A program made the translations under genes and the position numbers. This document shows positions 27,535 to 36,996 of a stretch of DNA of 64,000 nucleotides, piece by piece (within the stretch, counting starts at the first letter, position 1; each line of letters begins with the position of its first letter). The notes beneath the pieces were generated by a model. The model saw only the letters and a program-made list of their open reading frames with translations, ran no database searches and was not told the origin of the DNA. The stretch is from Cupriavidus sp. WKF15 (GTDB lineage: Bacteria; Pseudomonadota; Gammaproteobacteria; Burkholderiales; Burkholderiaceae). Location: contig NZ_CP119573.1 in NCBI RefSeq assembly GCF_029278605.1, positions 124,001-188,000 on the forward strand, read 5' to 3'.

Positions 27535-28317
27535 ATGAATGCCGACCTGATCTCCACGCTCAGCAACGAACTCCACCAAGCACTCGTCGCGCGAGCGCCC
27601 GTGCCGCCTCTCAGCGGCCGCGGCCTGGCGCTGGACGTGCGCGACGCCTATCGCATCCAGCAGGGCTTTGTCGCGCACCGGCTGGCCGCCGGTGACCGCG
27701 TCACCGGCAAGAAGATCGGCGTGACCAGCGAGGTGGTGCAGAAGATGCTGGACGTGCACCAGCCCGACTTCGGCATCCTGCTGCAAAGCATGCACTACGC
27801 CGCGGGCCAGCCCATCCCCACGGACACGCTGATCCAGCCGTGCGCCGAAGGCGAGATCGCCTTCTTCCTGCGGCGCGACCTGCGCGGCCCCGGCGTGACC
27901 CGCGACGACGTGCTCGATGCGACCGAGTCGGTGGCAGCGTGCTTCGAGATCGTCGACTCGCGCATCCGCGACTGGCGCATCCGCATCGAGGACACCGTGG
28001 CCGACAACGCTTCATGCGGCGTCTACGTACTTGGCGACGAGCGCGTCAGCCCGCAGGCGCTGGACCTGGCCGCATGCGAGATGGTGCTGGAAAAGAACGG
28101 CGAATGCGTGGCCACGGGCCTGGGCAGCGCCGCGCTGGGCCATCCCGCCGACGCGGTGGCGTGGCTCGCCAACACGCTGGGCAGCTTCGGCATTCCGCTG
28201 CTGGCCGGCGAAACCATCCTGTCCGGCTCGCTGGCGGCACTGATTCCCGTGCAGGCCGGCGACCGGCTGTCCATGCGCATCAGCGGCATCGGCGGCTGCA
28301 GCGCCATGTTCTGCTGA
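27535..28317 (+). CDS. tesE: 2-keto-4-pentenoate hydratase (TesE/HsaE/MhpD-like)
   Basis: A 260-residue enzyme of the fumarylacetoacetate hydrolase/2-oxopent-4-dienoate hydratase family. The signatures GKKIGVTS and the metal-binding acidic pair in EGEIAFFL are present, with CFEIVDSRI and DNASCG further on. It hydrates 2-hydroxypentadienoate-type products to 4-hydroxy-2-oxoacids, which feed the aldolase encoded two genes downstream. First gene of a compact operon with the acetaldehyde dehydrogenase (35-base gap) and aldolase (11-base gap). In this setting it fits TesE/HsaE; phenol- or phenylpropionate-type versions cannot be excluded from the enzyme alone. Confidence 0.85.
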   Translation: MNADLISTLSNELHQALVARAPVPPLSGRGLALDVRDAYRIQQGFVAHRLAAGDRVTGKKIGVTSEVVQKMLDVHQPDFGILLQSMHYAAGQPIPTDTLIQPCAEGEIAFFLRRDLRGPGVTRDDVLDATESVAACFEIVDSRIRDWRIRIEDTVADNASCGVYVLGDERVSPQALDLAACEMVLEKNGECVATGLGSAALGHPADAVAWLANTLGSFGIPLLAGETILSGSLAALIPVQAGDRLSMRISGIGGCSAMFC

Positions 28318-28352
28318 CTTTCCGATTCACTCTACTTGCGAGGCGAGGCACC

Positions 28353-29255
28353 ATGAACAAGATCCGATGCGCCCTGATCGGGCCCGGCAATATCGGCACC
28401 GACCTGCTCTACAAGCTGCGCCGCAGCGACATCCTGGAACCCGTCTGGATGGTGGGCGTAGAAGCCGCCTCCGAAGGCCTCGCGCGAGCGCGCGAGCTGG
28501 GCCTGAAGACCACCAGCGACGGCATCGACGGCTTGCTGCCGCACCTGGAAGCCGACGATATCCGCATCGCCTTCGATGCCACCTCGGCCTACGTCCACGC
28601 CGAGCACTCGGCCAGGCTCACCGCGCGCGGCGTGCGCGTGATCGACCTGACGCCGGCCGCGATCGGGCCGTTCTGCGTGCCGCCGGTCAACCTCGACGCC
28701 CATATCGGCAGCAACGAGATGAACGTCAACATGGTCACGTGCGGCGGCCAGGCCACCATCCCCATGGTGTACGCCGTGTCGCGCGTGCAGCCGGTGGCCT
28801 ATGGCGAGATCGTCGCGACGGTGTCGTCGCGCTCGGTCGGTCCCGGCACGCGCCGCAATATCGACGAATTCACGCGCACCACCGCGGGCGCGATCGAGGC
28901 CGTGGGCGGCGCGCGCCAGGGCAAGGCCATCATCGTGATCAACCCGGCCGAGCCGCCGCTGATCATGCGCGACACCATCCACTGCCTGACCGACGACGCG
29001 CCCGACGTGGCCGCCATCACCGCGTCCGTGCACGACATGATTGCCGAAGTGCGCAAGTACGTGCCGGGCTATACGCTCAAGAACGGCCCCGTGTTCGACG
29101 GCCAGCGCGTGTCGATCTTCCTGGAGGTGGAGGGGCTGGGCGACTACCTGCCGAAGTACGCCGGCAACCTCGACATCATGACCGCCTCGGCGGCTCGCAC
29201 CGCCGAGTGCATCGCCGCCGCGATGCTGGCCGTCCCTGAAACCACTACCGCCTGA
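28353..29255 (+). CDS. tesF: acetaldehyde dehydrogenase, acetylating (TesF/HsaG/MhpF-like)
   Basis: A 300-residue CoA-acylating aldehyde dehydrogenase. It starts [14 protein letters not shown] (Rossmann NAD motif). The active-site Cys is in [12 protein letters not shown], and the conserved NPAEPP and [19 protein letters not shown] end (here [15 protein letters not shown]) follow. It converts the aldehyde released by the partner aldolase to acetyl- or propionyl-CoA, usually by substrate channelling. In steroid pathways the aldehyde is propanal for ring-A cleavage products. GCGAGGCGAGG precedes the ATG. Confidence 0.9.
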   Translation: MNKIRCALIGPGNIGTDLLYKLRRSDILEPVWMVGVEAASEGLARARELGLKTTSDGIDGLLPHLEADDIRIAFDATSAYVHAEHSARLTARGVRVIDLTPAAIGPFCVPPVNLDAHIGSNEMNVNMVTCGGQATIPMVYAVSRVQPVAYGEIVATVSSRSVGPGTRRNIDEFTRTTAGAIEAVGGARQGKAIIVINPAEPPLIMRDTIHCLTDDAPDVAAITASVHDMIAEVRKYVPGYTLKNGPVFDGQRVSIFLEVEGLGDYLPKYAGNLDIMTASAARTAECIAAAMLAVPETTTA

Positions 29256-29266
29256 GGAGCCACGCC

Positions 29267-30292
29267 ATGGGCCAACGCATCACCCTGCACGACATGACGC
29301 TGCGCGACGGCATGCATCCGAAGCGCCACCAGATCTCGCTGGAACAGATGAAGGGCATCGCCCGCGGCCTGGATGCCGCCGGCGTGCCGCTGATCGAAGT
29401 GACCCACGGCGACGGCCTGGGCGGCGCCTCGGTCAACTACGGCTTCCCCGCGCACAGCGACGAGGAATACCTGCGCGCGGTGCTGGGCGAGCTGAAACAG
29501 TCGCGCGTCTCGGCGCTGCTGCTGCCCGGCATCGGCACCGTCGACCACCTGCGCATGGCGCACGAGATTGGCGTGCATACCATCCGCGTCGCCACGCATT
29601 GCACCGAAGCGGACGTCTCCGAGCAGCATATCGGCATGGCGCGCAAGCTGGGCATGGATACGGTGGGCTTCCTGATGATGGCGCACATGGCGCCGGTGCA
29701 GACGCTGGTGCAGCAGGCGCTGCTGATGGAAAGCTACGGCGCCAACTGCCTGTACATCACCGACTCGGCCGGCCACATGCTGCCGCACGACGTCACCGAG
29801 AAGCTGAGCGCCGTGCGGCAGGCGCTGCGGCCCGAGACCGAGCTGGGCTTCCATGGCCACCACAACCTCGCCATGGGCGTGGCCAATTCACTGGCCGCGA
29901 TTGCGTGCGGCGCGAACCGCATCGACGCCGCCGCCGCGGGGCTGGGCGCCGGTGCCGGCAACACGCCGATGGAAGTGCTGGTGGCCGTGTGCGAGCGCAT
30001 GGGCATTGAGACCGGCGTCGACGTGTTCCGCATTGCCGACGTGGCCGAGGACCTGGTGGTGCCGATCATGGACCACCCGATCCGTATCGACCGCGACGCG
30101 CTCACGCTGGGCTATGCCGGCGTGTATTCGTCCTTCCTGCTGTTCGCCAAGCGCGCCGAGGCCAAGTACCGCATTCCCGCGCGCGAGATCCTGGTCGAAC
30201 TGGGGCGCCAGCGGCTGGTGGGCGGACAGGAAGACATGATCGAGGACACGGCGATCACGCTGGCGCGCGAGCGTGGACTGCTGGTGGCGTAA
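29267..30292 (+). CDS. tesG: 4-hydroxy-2-oxovalerate aldolase (TesG/HsaF/MhpE-like)
   Basis: A 341-residue class II aldolase of the HMGL-like family. It starts [18 protein letters not shown] with the metal-binding Asp in TLRDG. The metal-binding HGHHNL-type motif appears as [15 protein letters not shown], and the C-terminal communication domain for the dehydrogenase is present. It cleaves 4-hydroxy-2-oxoacids to pyruvate and an aldehyde. GGAG lies 7 bases before the ATG, and the gap to the dehydrogenase is 11 bases. Last gene of the tesEFG-like operon. Confidence 0.92.
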   Translation: MGQRITLHDMTLRDGMHPKRHQISLEQMKGIARGLDAAGVPLIEVTHGDGLGGASVNYGFPAHSDEEYLRAVLGELKQSRVSALLLPGIGTVDHLRMAHEIGVHTIRVATHCTEADVSEQHIGMARKLGMDTVGFLMMAHMAPVQTLVQQALLMESYGANCLYITDSAGHMLPHDVTEKLSAVRQALRPETELGFHGHHNLAMGVANSLAAIACGANRIDAAAAGLGAGAGNTPMEVLVAVCERMGIETGVDVFRIADVAEDLVVPIMDHPIRIDRDALTLGYAGVYSSFLLFAKRAEAKYRIPAREILVELGRQRLVGGQEDMIEDTAITLARERGLLVA

Positions 30293-30354
30293 GTAGCGGG
30301 ATCCTGCCCGGCGGCCATGCGGTGCCGGGCACCGCCATCCCGCGCATCCGAGAC

Positions 30355-30527
30355 GAAAAAAGGTTCTTCGCTGGATTGCGGGGAATGGGGGATGACGGGG
30401 TTGGCGTGCTTGGCGGGCGCTGCTGTTTCGACGGCGTCGCCGGGGGGGGGGTTTTGTGGCGGCGCCTGCCAAGCACGAAAAACCCAACCCTTCCCCATTC
30501 CCACGATCCGCCGAAAGCCCCAAAAAA
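30355..30527. repeat. dispersed palindromic repeat with G10 tract
   Basis: This copy has the full left arm (GGTTCTTCGCTGGATTGCGG, GCTTGGCGGGCGCTGCTGTTTCG) and a right arm (GGCGGCGCCTGCCAAGCACG, then C-rich blocks). The centre is broken by a run of ten G residues. It lies directly after the tesG-like stop. The gap from 30293 to 30645 holds this element and otherwise nothing that I can support. Confidence 0.8.
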
Positions 30528-30645
30528 GCGCCTTAGGCACGAATTCGATTCCCAGTCGCCGGGCGTCGCCTCCGACTTGACGCCGGAGGTGAGCGCCCTG
30601 CCGGACCTGCCAGACCGTGAACACATCATGTCTGTCAAACCGGCA

Positions 30646-32028
30646 TCACGATGCGCTGGTCTCCTGGGCAAGAATCCGGTCATCCTGCGGCTTGGCCCGG
30701 AGATACCAGGCGAGTGACAGCAGCGCAACCCAACCCATGCCGACATAGAGCGCCACGCGCGTGTCTTCGACATAGCCCAGCACGCCGATTACAAACAGCA
30801 TGAAGGCAATCGCAAGCGCCGGACCGACGGGCCACATCGGCACCTTGAACTTGAGGGCGCGAACTTCCTCGGCCGACAGGCGGCGCCGCATGGCAACCTG
30901 GGACAGCAGGATCATGAGCCAGACCCATACGGTCGCGAAGGTCGCGATCGATGCAATGATCACGAACACCTGCTCGGGAATCAGGTAGTTCAGCACCACG
31001 CCGCCGAGCAGCGCGGCGGCCATCGCCAGCACCGTCACCCAGGGCACACCGTGACGCGAGGTGGTCGCAAAGATGCGCGGTGCCTGGCCCTGCTCCGCCA
31101 TGCCGAACATCATCCGTCCGGCGCCAAAGATGTTGCTGTTGATTGCCGAGATGGCGGCGGAAATCACGATCAGGTTCAGAATCGCCGCGGCGGACTTGAT
31201 GCCCAGCCCGGAGAAGATCTGTACAAACGGGCTGCCCTGACCGCCAATGCCGGTCCACGGAAAGATTGCCATCAGCACGGTCATCGTCAGTACGTAGAAC
31301 AGCAGGATCCGCGCCGGCACGGCGTTGATCGCCCTCGGGATGACCTTCTCCGGGTTCTTGGCTTCACCGCCGGTGATGCCGATGATCTCGATGCCGCCAT
31401 ACGCAAACATCACCACGGCCAGCGAGGCAATCAGTCCTCCAACGCCGTGCGGGAGGAAGCCGCCATGCGCCCACAGATTGGTCAGGCCCGGAGAGTGTTC
31501 GCCATTCATCTGGACCCCGAGGAACAGGATCAGGGTGCCGCCGATGATCATCGCGGCGATGGCGAGGATCTTCACCAAGGCAAGCCAGAACTCCAGTTCC
31601 CCGAACACCTTCACGTTGCACAGGTTCAACCCGCAGATCAGCATGACGATGCCGAGCACCCATATCCATTGCGGAACTTCGGGGAACCAGAATCCCATGT
31701 AGATGCCGAATGCGGTCACGTCCGCGAGGCAGACGATGATCATCTCGAGGATATAGGTCCATCCGGTGAGAAAGCCCGCGAGCGGGCCGAGGTACTCGCT
31801 TGCATAGCGCCCGAAGGAGCCTGATACCGGCTCGCGAACCGCCATTTCGCCGAGCGCGCGCATGACCATGTAGACGGCTGCGCCGCCCAGGATATAGGCC
31901 AGAATGACGGCGGGGCCAGCGAGCTGGATGGCCGATGCCGAGCCGTAGAACAGGCCCGTGCCAATGGCCGAGCCAAGCGCAAGAAAGCGGATATGCCGCG
32001 CGCCGAGGTTGCGTTGCAGGTTTTTCAA
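30646..32028 (-). CDS. hutT: amino-acid permease, APC family (histidine transporter-like)
   Basis: A 460-residue transporter with about 12 hydrophobic segments. It has the APC signature at the start ([25 protein letters not shown]) and the conserved EI/GG region [19 protein letters not shown]. It resembles ProY/HutT permeases. Its place 90 bases downstream of histidine ammonia-lyase on the same strand supports histidine uptake, which is inference from context. A Lys/Arg-rich cytosolic end and a hydrophilic tail (QETSAS) are visible. Confidence 0.82.
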   Translation of the reverse strand: MKNLQRNLGARHIRFLALGSAIGTGLFYGSASAIQLAGPAVILAYILGGAAVYMVMRALGEMAVREPVSGSFGRYASEYLGPLAGFLTGWTYILEMIIVCLADVTAFGIYMGFWFPEVPQWIWVLGIVMLICGLNLCNVKVFGELEFWLALVKILAIAAMIIGGTLILFLGVQMNGEHSPGLTNLWAHGGFLPHGVGGLIASLAVVMFAYGGIEIIGITGGEAKNPEKVIPRAINAVPARILLFYVLTMTVLMAIFPWTGIGGQGSPFVQIFSGLGIKSAAAILNLIVISAAISAINSNIFGAGRMMFGMAEQGQAPRIFATTSRHGVPWVTVLAMAAALLGGVVLNYLIPEQVFVIIASIATFATVWVWLMILLSQVAMRRRLSAEEVRALKFKVPMWPVGPALAIAFMLFVIGVLGYVEDTRVALYVGMGWVALLSLAWYLRAKPQDDRILAQETSAS

Positions 32029-32118
32029 GCTGTCTCCTGAAAGATATCGGGATGGGAACCGACGGTCCCATGGCGCGCGGATCTTCGCCCGCTCCGCGCC
32101 GGTATAGATGGCCTGTTC

Positions 32119-33675
32119 TTAGAGGCTCGGCAGCATGCCCGCAGGCAGCAGGGCCGTGAGGTGGCGCTTGGCGATCAGTGCGCTGGCACCTTCGATGTCC
32201 GGCGCGAAGTAGCGGTCCTTGTCGTAGAACGGCACTGACTGTCGCAGCAGCCCGCGCGCGCGCTCGAGCGCGTCGGTAGTCTTTGCCCCCTCGCGGAAAT
32301 CGAGTCCCTGGCAGGCGGCGAGCCATTCGATGGCAAGGATGCCCTGCACGTTGCTAGCCATCTCCCAAAGCCGTTTGCCGGCGTTGGGTGCCATGGACAC
32401 GTGGTCTTCCTGGTTCGCGGAGGTGGGCAGGCTGTCGACGCTGGCGGGGTGTGCCAGCGCCTTGTTCTCCGAAGCCAAAGCCGCGGCCGTGACCTGCGCG
32501 ATCATGAAGCCGGAGTTGACGCCGCCATTGGCGACAAGGAACGCCGGCAGCTGCGACATATGCTTGTCCATCATCAGCGAAATGCGCCGCTCGCTCAGCG
32601 CGCCAATCTCGGCCAGCGCCAGCGCGAGGTTGTCCGCCGCCATGGCCACCGGCTCGGCGTGGAAGTTGCCGCCCGAGATGATGTCTCCTTCCTGCGCAAA
32701 CACCAGCGGGTTGTCGGAAACCGAGTTCGCTTCGACGCCAAGGACGTCCGCCGCATTGCGGATCTGCGTCAGGCAGGCGCCCATGACTTGCGGCTGGCAG
32801 CGCAGGGAATAGGGATCCTGCACCTTCTCGCAGCTCGCATGGGACTGGCCGATTTCGCTGGTCGGCCCCAGCAGTTGGCGGTAGATCGCAGCCGAGTCGA
32901 TCTGGCCACGCTGGCCACGCGCCGCGTGAATACGTGGATCGAACGGAGCACGCGAGCCGAGCGACGCCTCGACGGTCAGCGCGCCGCAGACACTTGCCGC
33001 GGCGAACAGGTCTTCTGCCTGGAACAAGCCCTGGAGGGCATAGGCGGTGGATACCTGCGTGCCGTTGAGCAATGCAAGCCCTTCCTTGGCGGCGAGCGTG
33101 AGCGGTTGCAGATCGGCAAGGGCAAGCGCTTCGCGTGCGGGCAGCCATTTGCCGCGATGGCGCGCCTGGCCCTCGCCGAGCAGCAGCAGGGACATGTGGG
33201 CAAGCGGCGCGAGGTCGCCCGAGGCGCCAACCGAGCCCTTCAGCGGGATGCGCGGGTACACCTCGGCGTTCACCAGTGCGATCAACGCGTCGATGACCTT
33301 GCGGCGGATGCCGGACAGCCCCCGCGCCAGGCTGTTGATCTTGAGCACCATGATCAGGCGCACCAGGGCGTCATCGATCGGCTCGCCTACGCCGGCCGCA
33401 TGCGAGAGCACCAGCGAGCGCTGCAGGCTTTCCAGATCCTCGCGTGCGATGCGCGTCTGCGCCAGCAGGCCGAAGCCGGTGTTGATGCCATAGGCCGTGC
33501 GGCCCTCGGAGATGACGCTCTCCACGCACGCCACGCTGCGGTCGATGGCCGCGAAGGCACGCTCGTCGAGCGTGATCCTGACCGGATGCTGATGCACGGC
33601 ACGCAGTTGCGCGAGCGTCAGCTCACCGGGTTGCAGATGGAGGGCGGTGGCCGACTGGTTTGCTTGATAAGACAT
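32119..33675 (-). CDS. hutH: histidine ammonia-lyase
   Basis: A 518-residue MIO enzyme. The prosthetic-group triad is Ala-Ser-Gly in [15 protein letters not shown], and the active-site Tyr lies in [10 protein letters not shown]. It deaminates L-histidine to urocanate. The rest of the hut pathway (hutU, hutI, hutG) is not nearby, so this is an orphan hutH-hutT pair. An in-frame GTG 12 bases upstream is an alternative start; no strong ribosome-binding site is visible for either. A perfect TTGTATATACAA palindrome lies 168 bases upstream. Tyrosine or phenylalanine ammonia-lyase activity is less likely. Confidence 0.88.
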   Translation of the reverse strand: MSYQANQSATALHLQPGELTLAQLRAVHQHPVRITLDERAFAAIDRSVACVESVISEGRTAYGINTGFGLLAQTRIAREDLESLQRSLVLSHAAGVGEPIDDALVRLIMVLKINSLARGLSGIRRKVIDALIALVNAEVYPRIPLKGSVGASGDLAPLAHMSLLLLGEGQARHRGKWLPAREALALADLQPLTLAAKEGLALLNGTQVSTAYALQGLFQAEDLFAAASVCGALTVEASLGSRAPFDPRIHAARGQRGQIDSAAIYRQLLGPTSEIGQSHASCEKVQDPYSLRCQPQVMGACLTQIRNAADVLGVEANSVSDNPLVFAQEGDIISGGNFHAEPVAMAADNLALALAEIGALSERRISLMMDKHMSQLPAFLVANGGVNSGFMIAQVTAAALASENKALAHPASVDSLPTSANQEDHVSMAPNAGKRLWEMASNVQGILAIEWLAACQGLDFREGAKTTDALERARGLLRQSVPFYDKDRYFAPDIEGASALIAKRHLTALLPAGMLPSL

Positions 33676-33842
33676 GTTCAGATTCACTGGGAAGCGTGGC
33701 GCATCACGCCGGTCGATGGGTCATTGTTCAGGACGCGGGCAATGCGGGCAGCCGCGGGGGCGGGGCTCGCTGTTATGCCTTGTCCACAATTTGCTCAAAA
33801 ACTCGACCTCGCCGCAGCGAGGTCTTATATGGTTGTACGGTA

Positions 33843-33854
33843 TTGTATATACAA
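33843..33854. promoter_or_regulatory. HutC-like operator palindrome
   Basis: Perfect 12-bp palindrome TTGTATATACAA, 168 bases upstream of hutH. Regulators of the GntR/HutC family bind TGTATATACA-type sites. Apart from this, 33676-34115 shows no supported gene; a short open stretch ending at 33944 (WGVDRTRELLWREAKA) may be a gene remnant. Confidence 0.55.
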
Positions 33855-34115
33855 GTTAGTTTGAACTGGGGTTTACCCGTCCTCGAAGCAAGCTGGGGCG
33901 TGGACCGCACGCGCGAACTGCTGTGGCGCGAGGCCAAGGCTTGAACGGATCAGCGCGTCCGCACCGGCCAACGCATTGGCGTGAAGCTGTCGCTCCACGC
34001 CTCACCCCTCCGTGATTACCCTAGGCGCCTGTGACGGCGAAATGACAGCTTGGGTCTCTAGCATCCCCCTCCCAGACCCTTCGGTGGGCACAGTTTGGTC
34101 AAGGAGACACTTGTC

Positions 34116-34373
34116 ATGCGCCTCTCCGGCATGGTTTACAGATCACGGCAAATCGAGTTCGCCGGCCTTTGCGCGGCGCAAGCCGCCGGCGCCAGGGCGC
34201 GTGCGGAAGAGAACAAAGCGCGGTTTCACGCAGGCCTCTCGCGCAACATATACTGCGACCGTATCGACGCAGTGATCGCGGCGTCGCTGCCCCGGATGCG
34301 ATGCACGCCATCGGCTGCCGCATCGGACTACCGGTTCGTGACGTGCGCATCGCCGGAGGTTCGTGCATGCTGA
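34116..34373 (+). CDS. hypothetical 85-residue protein, coupled to the CitMHS gene
   Basis: A short, basic, Ala-rich ORF (MRLSGMVYRSRQIEFAGLCAAQ...) with a strong AAGGAG 9 bases upstream. Its stop overlaps the start of the transporter (ATGCTGA), which would couple their translation. No family is recognised. Five cysteines occur, with no obvious motif. It could be a leader peptide rather than a stable protein. Confidence 0.4.
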   Translation: MRLSGMVYRSRQIEFAGLCAAQAAGARARAEENKARFHAGLSRNIYCDRIDAVIAASLPRMRCTPSAAASDYRFVTCASPEVRAC

Positions 34374-35680
34374 CCGCCATCGCCTATACGATGATCATCG
34401 TCTTCATGGCGCTGATCATGACCAAGCGCCTGTCGGCGATGGTCGCCCTGATCCTGGTACCGATCGTCTTCGGTCTGCTGGCGGGCTTCGGAATTGAACT
34501 GGGCCCGATGATGCTGGAAGGCATCAAGAAGCTGGCCCCTACCGGCGTCATGCTGATGTTCGCGATCCTGTATTTCGGGATCATGATCGATGCCGGACTG
34601 TTCGACCCGGCGGTGCGGGTCATCCTCAGGCTGGTCGGCAACGACCCGACCAAGATCGTGATCGGCACCTTCGTGCTGGCGACGGTGGTATCGCTCGATG
34701 GCGACGGCTCGACCACCTACATGATCACCTGCGCCGCGATGCTGCCGCTGTACAAGCGCCTGGGCCTGAGCCGCCTGGTGCTGGCCTGCGTCATCATGAT
34801 GGCCGGCGGGCTCATGAATATCCTGCCGTGGGGCGGCCCGACCGCGCGCGCGGCCAGCTCGCTCGGCGTGGACGTGGGCCAGTTGTTCGTGCCGATGATC
34901 CTGCCGATGATCGTCACCGGCATCTGGGGCATCTTCGTCGCGGGCCTGCTGGGGCGCCGCGAGAAGACGCGGCTCGGCGCCCTTGCGCTGCAGCAGGCGG
35001 GCGCACCGGCCGACGACGCCCCGGCGGTCACGGCCAGCAACCCGACTACCTCGCGGCCCCGGCTGCTGTGGTTCAACTTCGCGCTGACCGTAGCGCTGAT
35101 GGCGCTGCTCATCCACGGCGCGATCCCGCTCCAGGTGCTGTTCATGGTCGCCTCGGCGATCGCGCTGATGGTCAACTATCCGAACATGCAGGACCAGAAG
35201 GAGCGGATCGCCGAGCATGCCGGCAACATCGTGCCGGTGGTCTCGCTGATCTTCGCCGCCGGCATTTTCGTGGGCATCCTGTCGGGGACCAAGATGGTGG
35301 ATGCCATCGCCGCCAGCGTGATCGCGGGCCTGCCCAACTGGCTGGAGCCGTACCTGGCGGTCGTCACCGCAGTGCTGAGCGTGCCGTTCACGTTCTTCAT
35401 CTCCAACGATGCCTTCTACTTCGGCATCCTGCCGATCCTCGCCAAGGCCGGCGCCGTGCATGGCATTACCGCGGCGGAACTGGGGCGCGCTTCGCTGATC
35501 GGCCAGCAGGTCCACCTGCTCAGCCCGCTGGTGGCGTCGACCTACCTGCTGGTCGGCCTGGCCGAGGTCGAGTTCGGCGACCATCAGCGCTATACGCTGC
35601 TGTGGGCGCTGTCGGCGGCGGTGGTGATGCTGGCCGCCTGCATCGTCTTCGGCGTCATCCCGGTCATGGGCCGGACCTGA
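34367..35680 (+). CDS. CitMHS family citrate-metal:H+ transporter
   Basis: A 437-residue membrane protein of the CitMHS family. It has about 12 hydrophobic segments, starting MLTAIAYTMIIVFMALIMTKR, with the conserved DGDGSTTYMITCAAMLPLY and ISNDAFYFGILPIL blocks. Members import Mg2+- or Ca2+-citrate with protons. GGAGG lies 7 bases before the ATG. A periplasmic binding protein gene follows 18 bases later, which is unusual because CitMHS carriers need no binding protein. Confidence 0.88.
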   Translation: MLTAIAYTMIIVFMALIMTKRLSAMVALILVPIVFGLLAGFGIELGPMMLEGIKKLAPTGVMLMFAILYFGIMIDAGLFDPAVRVILRLVGNDPTKIVIGTFVLATVVSLDGDGSTTYMITCAAMLPLYKRLGLSRLVLACVIMMAGGLMNILPWGGPTARAASSLGVDVGQLFVPMILPMIVTGIWGIFVAGLLGRREKTRLGALALQQAGAPADDAPAVTASNPTTSRPRLLWFNFALTVALMALLIHGAIPLQVLFMVASAIALMVNYPNMQDQKERIAEHAGNIVPVVSLIFAAGIFVGILSGTKMVDAIAASVIAGLPNWLEPYLAVVTAVLSVPFTFFISNDAFYFGILPILAKAGAVHGITAAELGRASLIGQQVHLLSPLVASTYLLVGLAEVEFGDHQRYTLLWALSAAVVMLAACIVFGVIPVMGRT

Positions 35681-35698
35681 GGGACCTGAGGCACCGCC

Positions 35699-36850
35699 AT
35701 GCGAAATCACCGCACGCAACGGCTCCCCCGGCGACGCGCCCTGCTGGCGCTGGCGCTGGGCTGGCCCCTGGTATCGACCGCGCAGGACGCCAACGAACTG
35801 CTGGACTACGCACCCAGGGCGACGGTGCCGCCCGGCTACGCGCCGGACTACGCCAGCGTGGTCCGCGCGGCCGAGGATGAAGGCCGCCTGGTGATCTACG
35901 CCACCACGGATGCCGACCTGGTCAGGCCGCTGCTTTCCGACTTCCGCTCGATGTATCCGCGCGTCCGGATCGAGTACGACGACCTGACCAGCACCGAGCT
36001 TTATCACCGCTACCTGGCCGAGACCCAGCTCGGGACCGAGTCCGCGGACGTACTGTGGAGTTCGGCGATGGACCTGCAGGCCAGCCTGGTCAGGCGCGGC
36101 TATGCCATGTCCTACGCCTCGCCAGAAGCGCCCGGGCTGCCGGCCTGGGCCCGCTGGCAGGACCAGGCCTGGGCCACCAGCATCGACCCGGTGGCGATCG
36201 CCTACAACCGCAAGCTGCTGCGCGCCGCCCAGGTACCGCGCACCCACGCCGAGCTGGCAAAGCTGCTGGCGACGCAGGCCAGCCAGCTGCGTCGCAAGGT
36301 CATCACCTACGACATCGAGAAGTCGGGCCTCGGGTTCCTGCTGGCCACGCAGGACGCCACCGCAGGCCCGGCCTTCTGGGACATCGCCGCGGAACTGGGC
36401 AAGCTCGACGCCCGCTATGTGCCGACGACCGCCGCCATGCTGCGCCAGGTTGCCAATGGCAGCATGACGCTCGCCTACAACGTGCTCGGCGCATACGCGA
36501 TTGGCCAGGCGCAGAACAACGCCGCCATCGGTGTCGCCTTCCTGACGGACTACACGCTGGTGCTGTCGCGCATCCAGCTGATCAGCCAGCGCGCGCGCCA
36601 CCCGAACGCGGCCCGCTTGTGGGTCGACTACACGCTGTCGCGGCGCGGCCAGACCCTGATGGCGCAGCGCGCCGGGCTGTACGCCGTGCGCAGCGATGTC
36701 GGCGGCGATACCACCGCTGCCCGGCTGGTGACGCAGCTTGGCCCCAGCATGCGGCCGATCCTGAACGACGCGGACCTGACGCGGCACCTCGACATCGCGG
36801 CTTATCGCGAATTCGTCGCGCGCTGGCGCACGGCAACCGGGCAGAAGTAG
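35699..36850 (+). CDS. extracellular solute-binding protein (family 1/Fe3+-type), orphan
   Basis: A 383-residue exported protein with N-terminal RRRALLALALGWPLVSTAQ as signal peptide (cleavage after TAQ). The fold follows the iron/putrescine-type binding proteins (EGRLVIYATTDADLVRPLLSDF, VLWSSAMDL, IDPVAIAYN). No permease or ATPase is adjacent. It follows the citrate carrier by 18 bases, so it may bind iron-citrate, or act as a sensor ligand-binding protein. The ligand is not readable from sequence. Confidence 0.82.
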   Translation: MRNHRTQRLPRRRALLALALGWPLVSTAQDANELLDYAPRATVPPGYAPDYASVVRAAEDEGRLVIYATTDADLVRPLLSDFRSMYPRVRIEYDDLTSTELYHRYLAETQLGTESADVLWSSAMDLQASLVRRGYAMSYASPEAPGLPAWARWQDQAWATSIDPVAIAYNRKLLRAAQVPRTHAELAKLLATQASQLRRKVITYDIEKSGLGFLLATQDATAGPAFWDIAAELGKLDARYVPTTAAMLRQVANGSMTLAYNVLGAYAIGQAQNNAAIGVAFLTDYTLVLSRIQLISQRARHPNAARLWVDYTLSRRGQTLMAQRAGLYAVRSDVGGDTTAARLVTQLGPSMRPILNDADLTRHLDIAAYREFVARWRTATGQK

Positions 36851-36996
36851 CGCGTCAGGCCAGCTTCTTGTATCGGCGTATCGGGCAACCATGCGCAGAT
36901 ACACAGCGATACAAAGCCCCGGGGTTCCCGACACATGCCGCTTGCCGCGGCCTCCTAGACTCGTGTTCAAGTTGATCACGTACACAGGAGAAAGAG

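Noticed and set aside
33660..33944. A short frame ending WGVDRTRELLWREAKA
   Set aside because: It may be a fragment of a lost gene, but no family could be named and it crosses the HutC-like palindrome, so it was not listed as a gene.
36561..36580. GGACTA inside the binding-protein gene as an operator
   Set aside because: It lies within coding sequence and has no matching left half-site.
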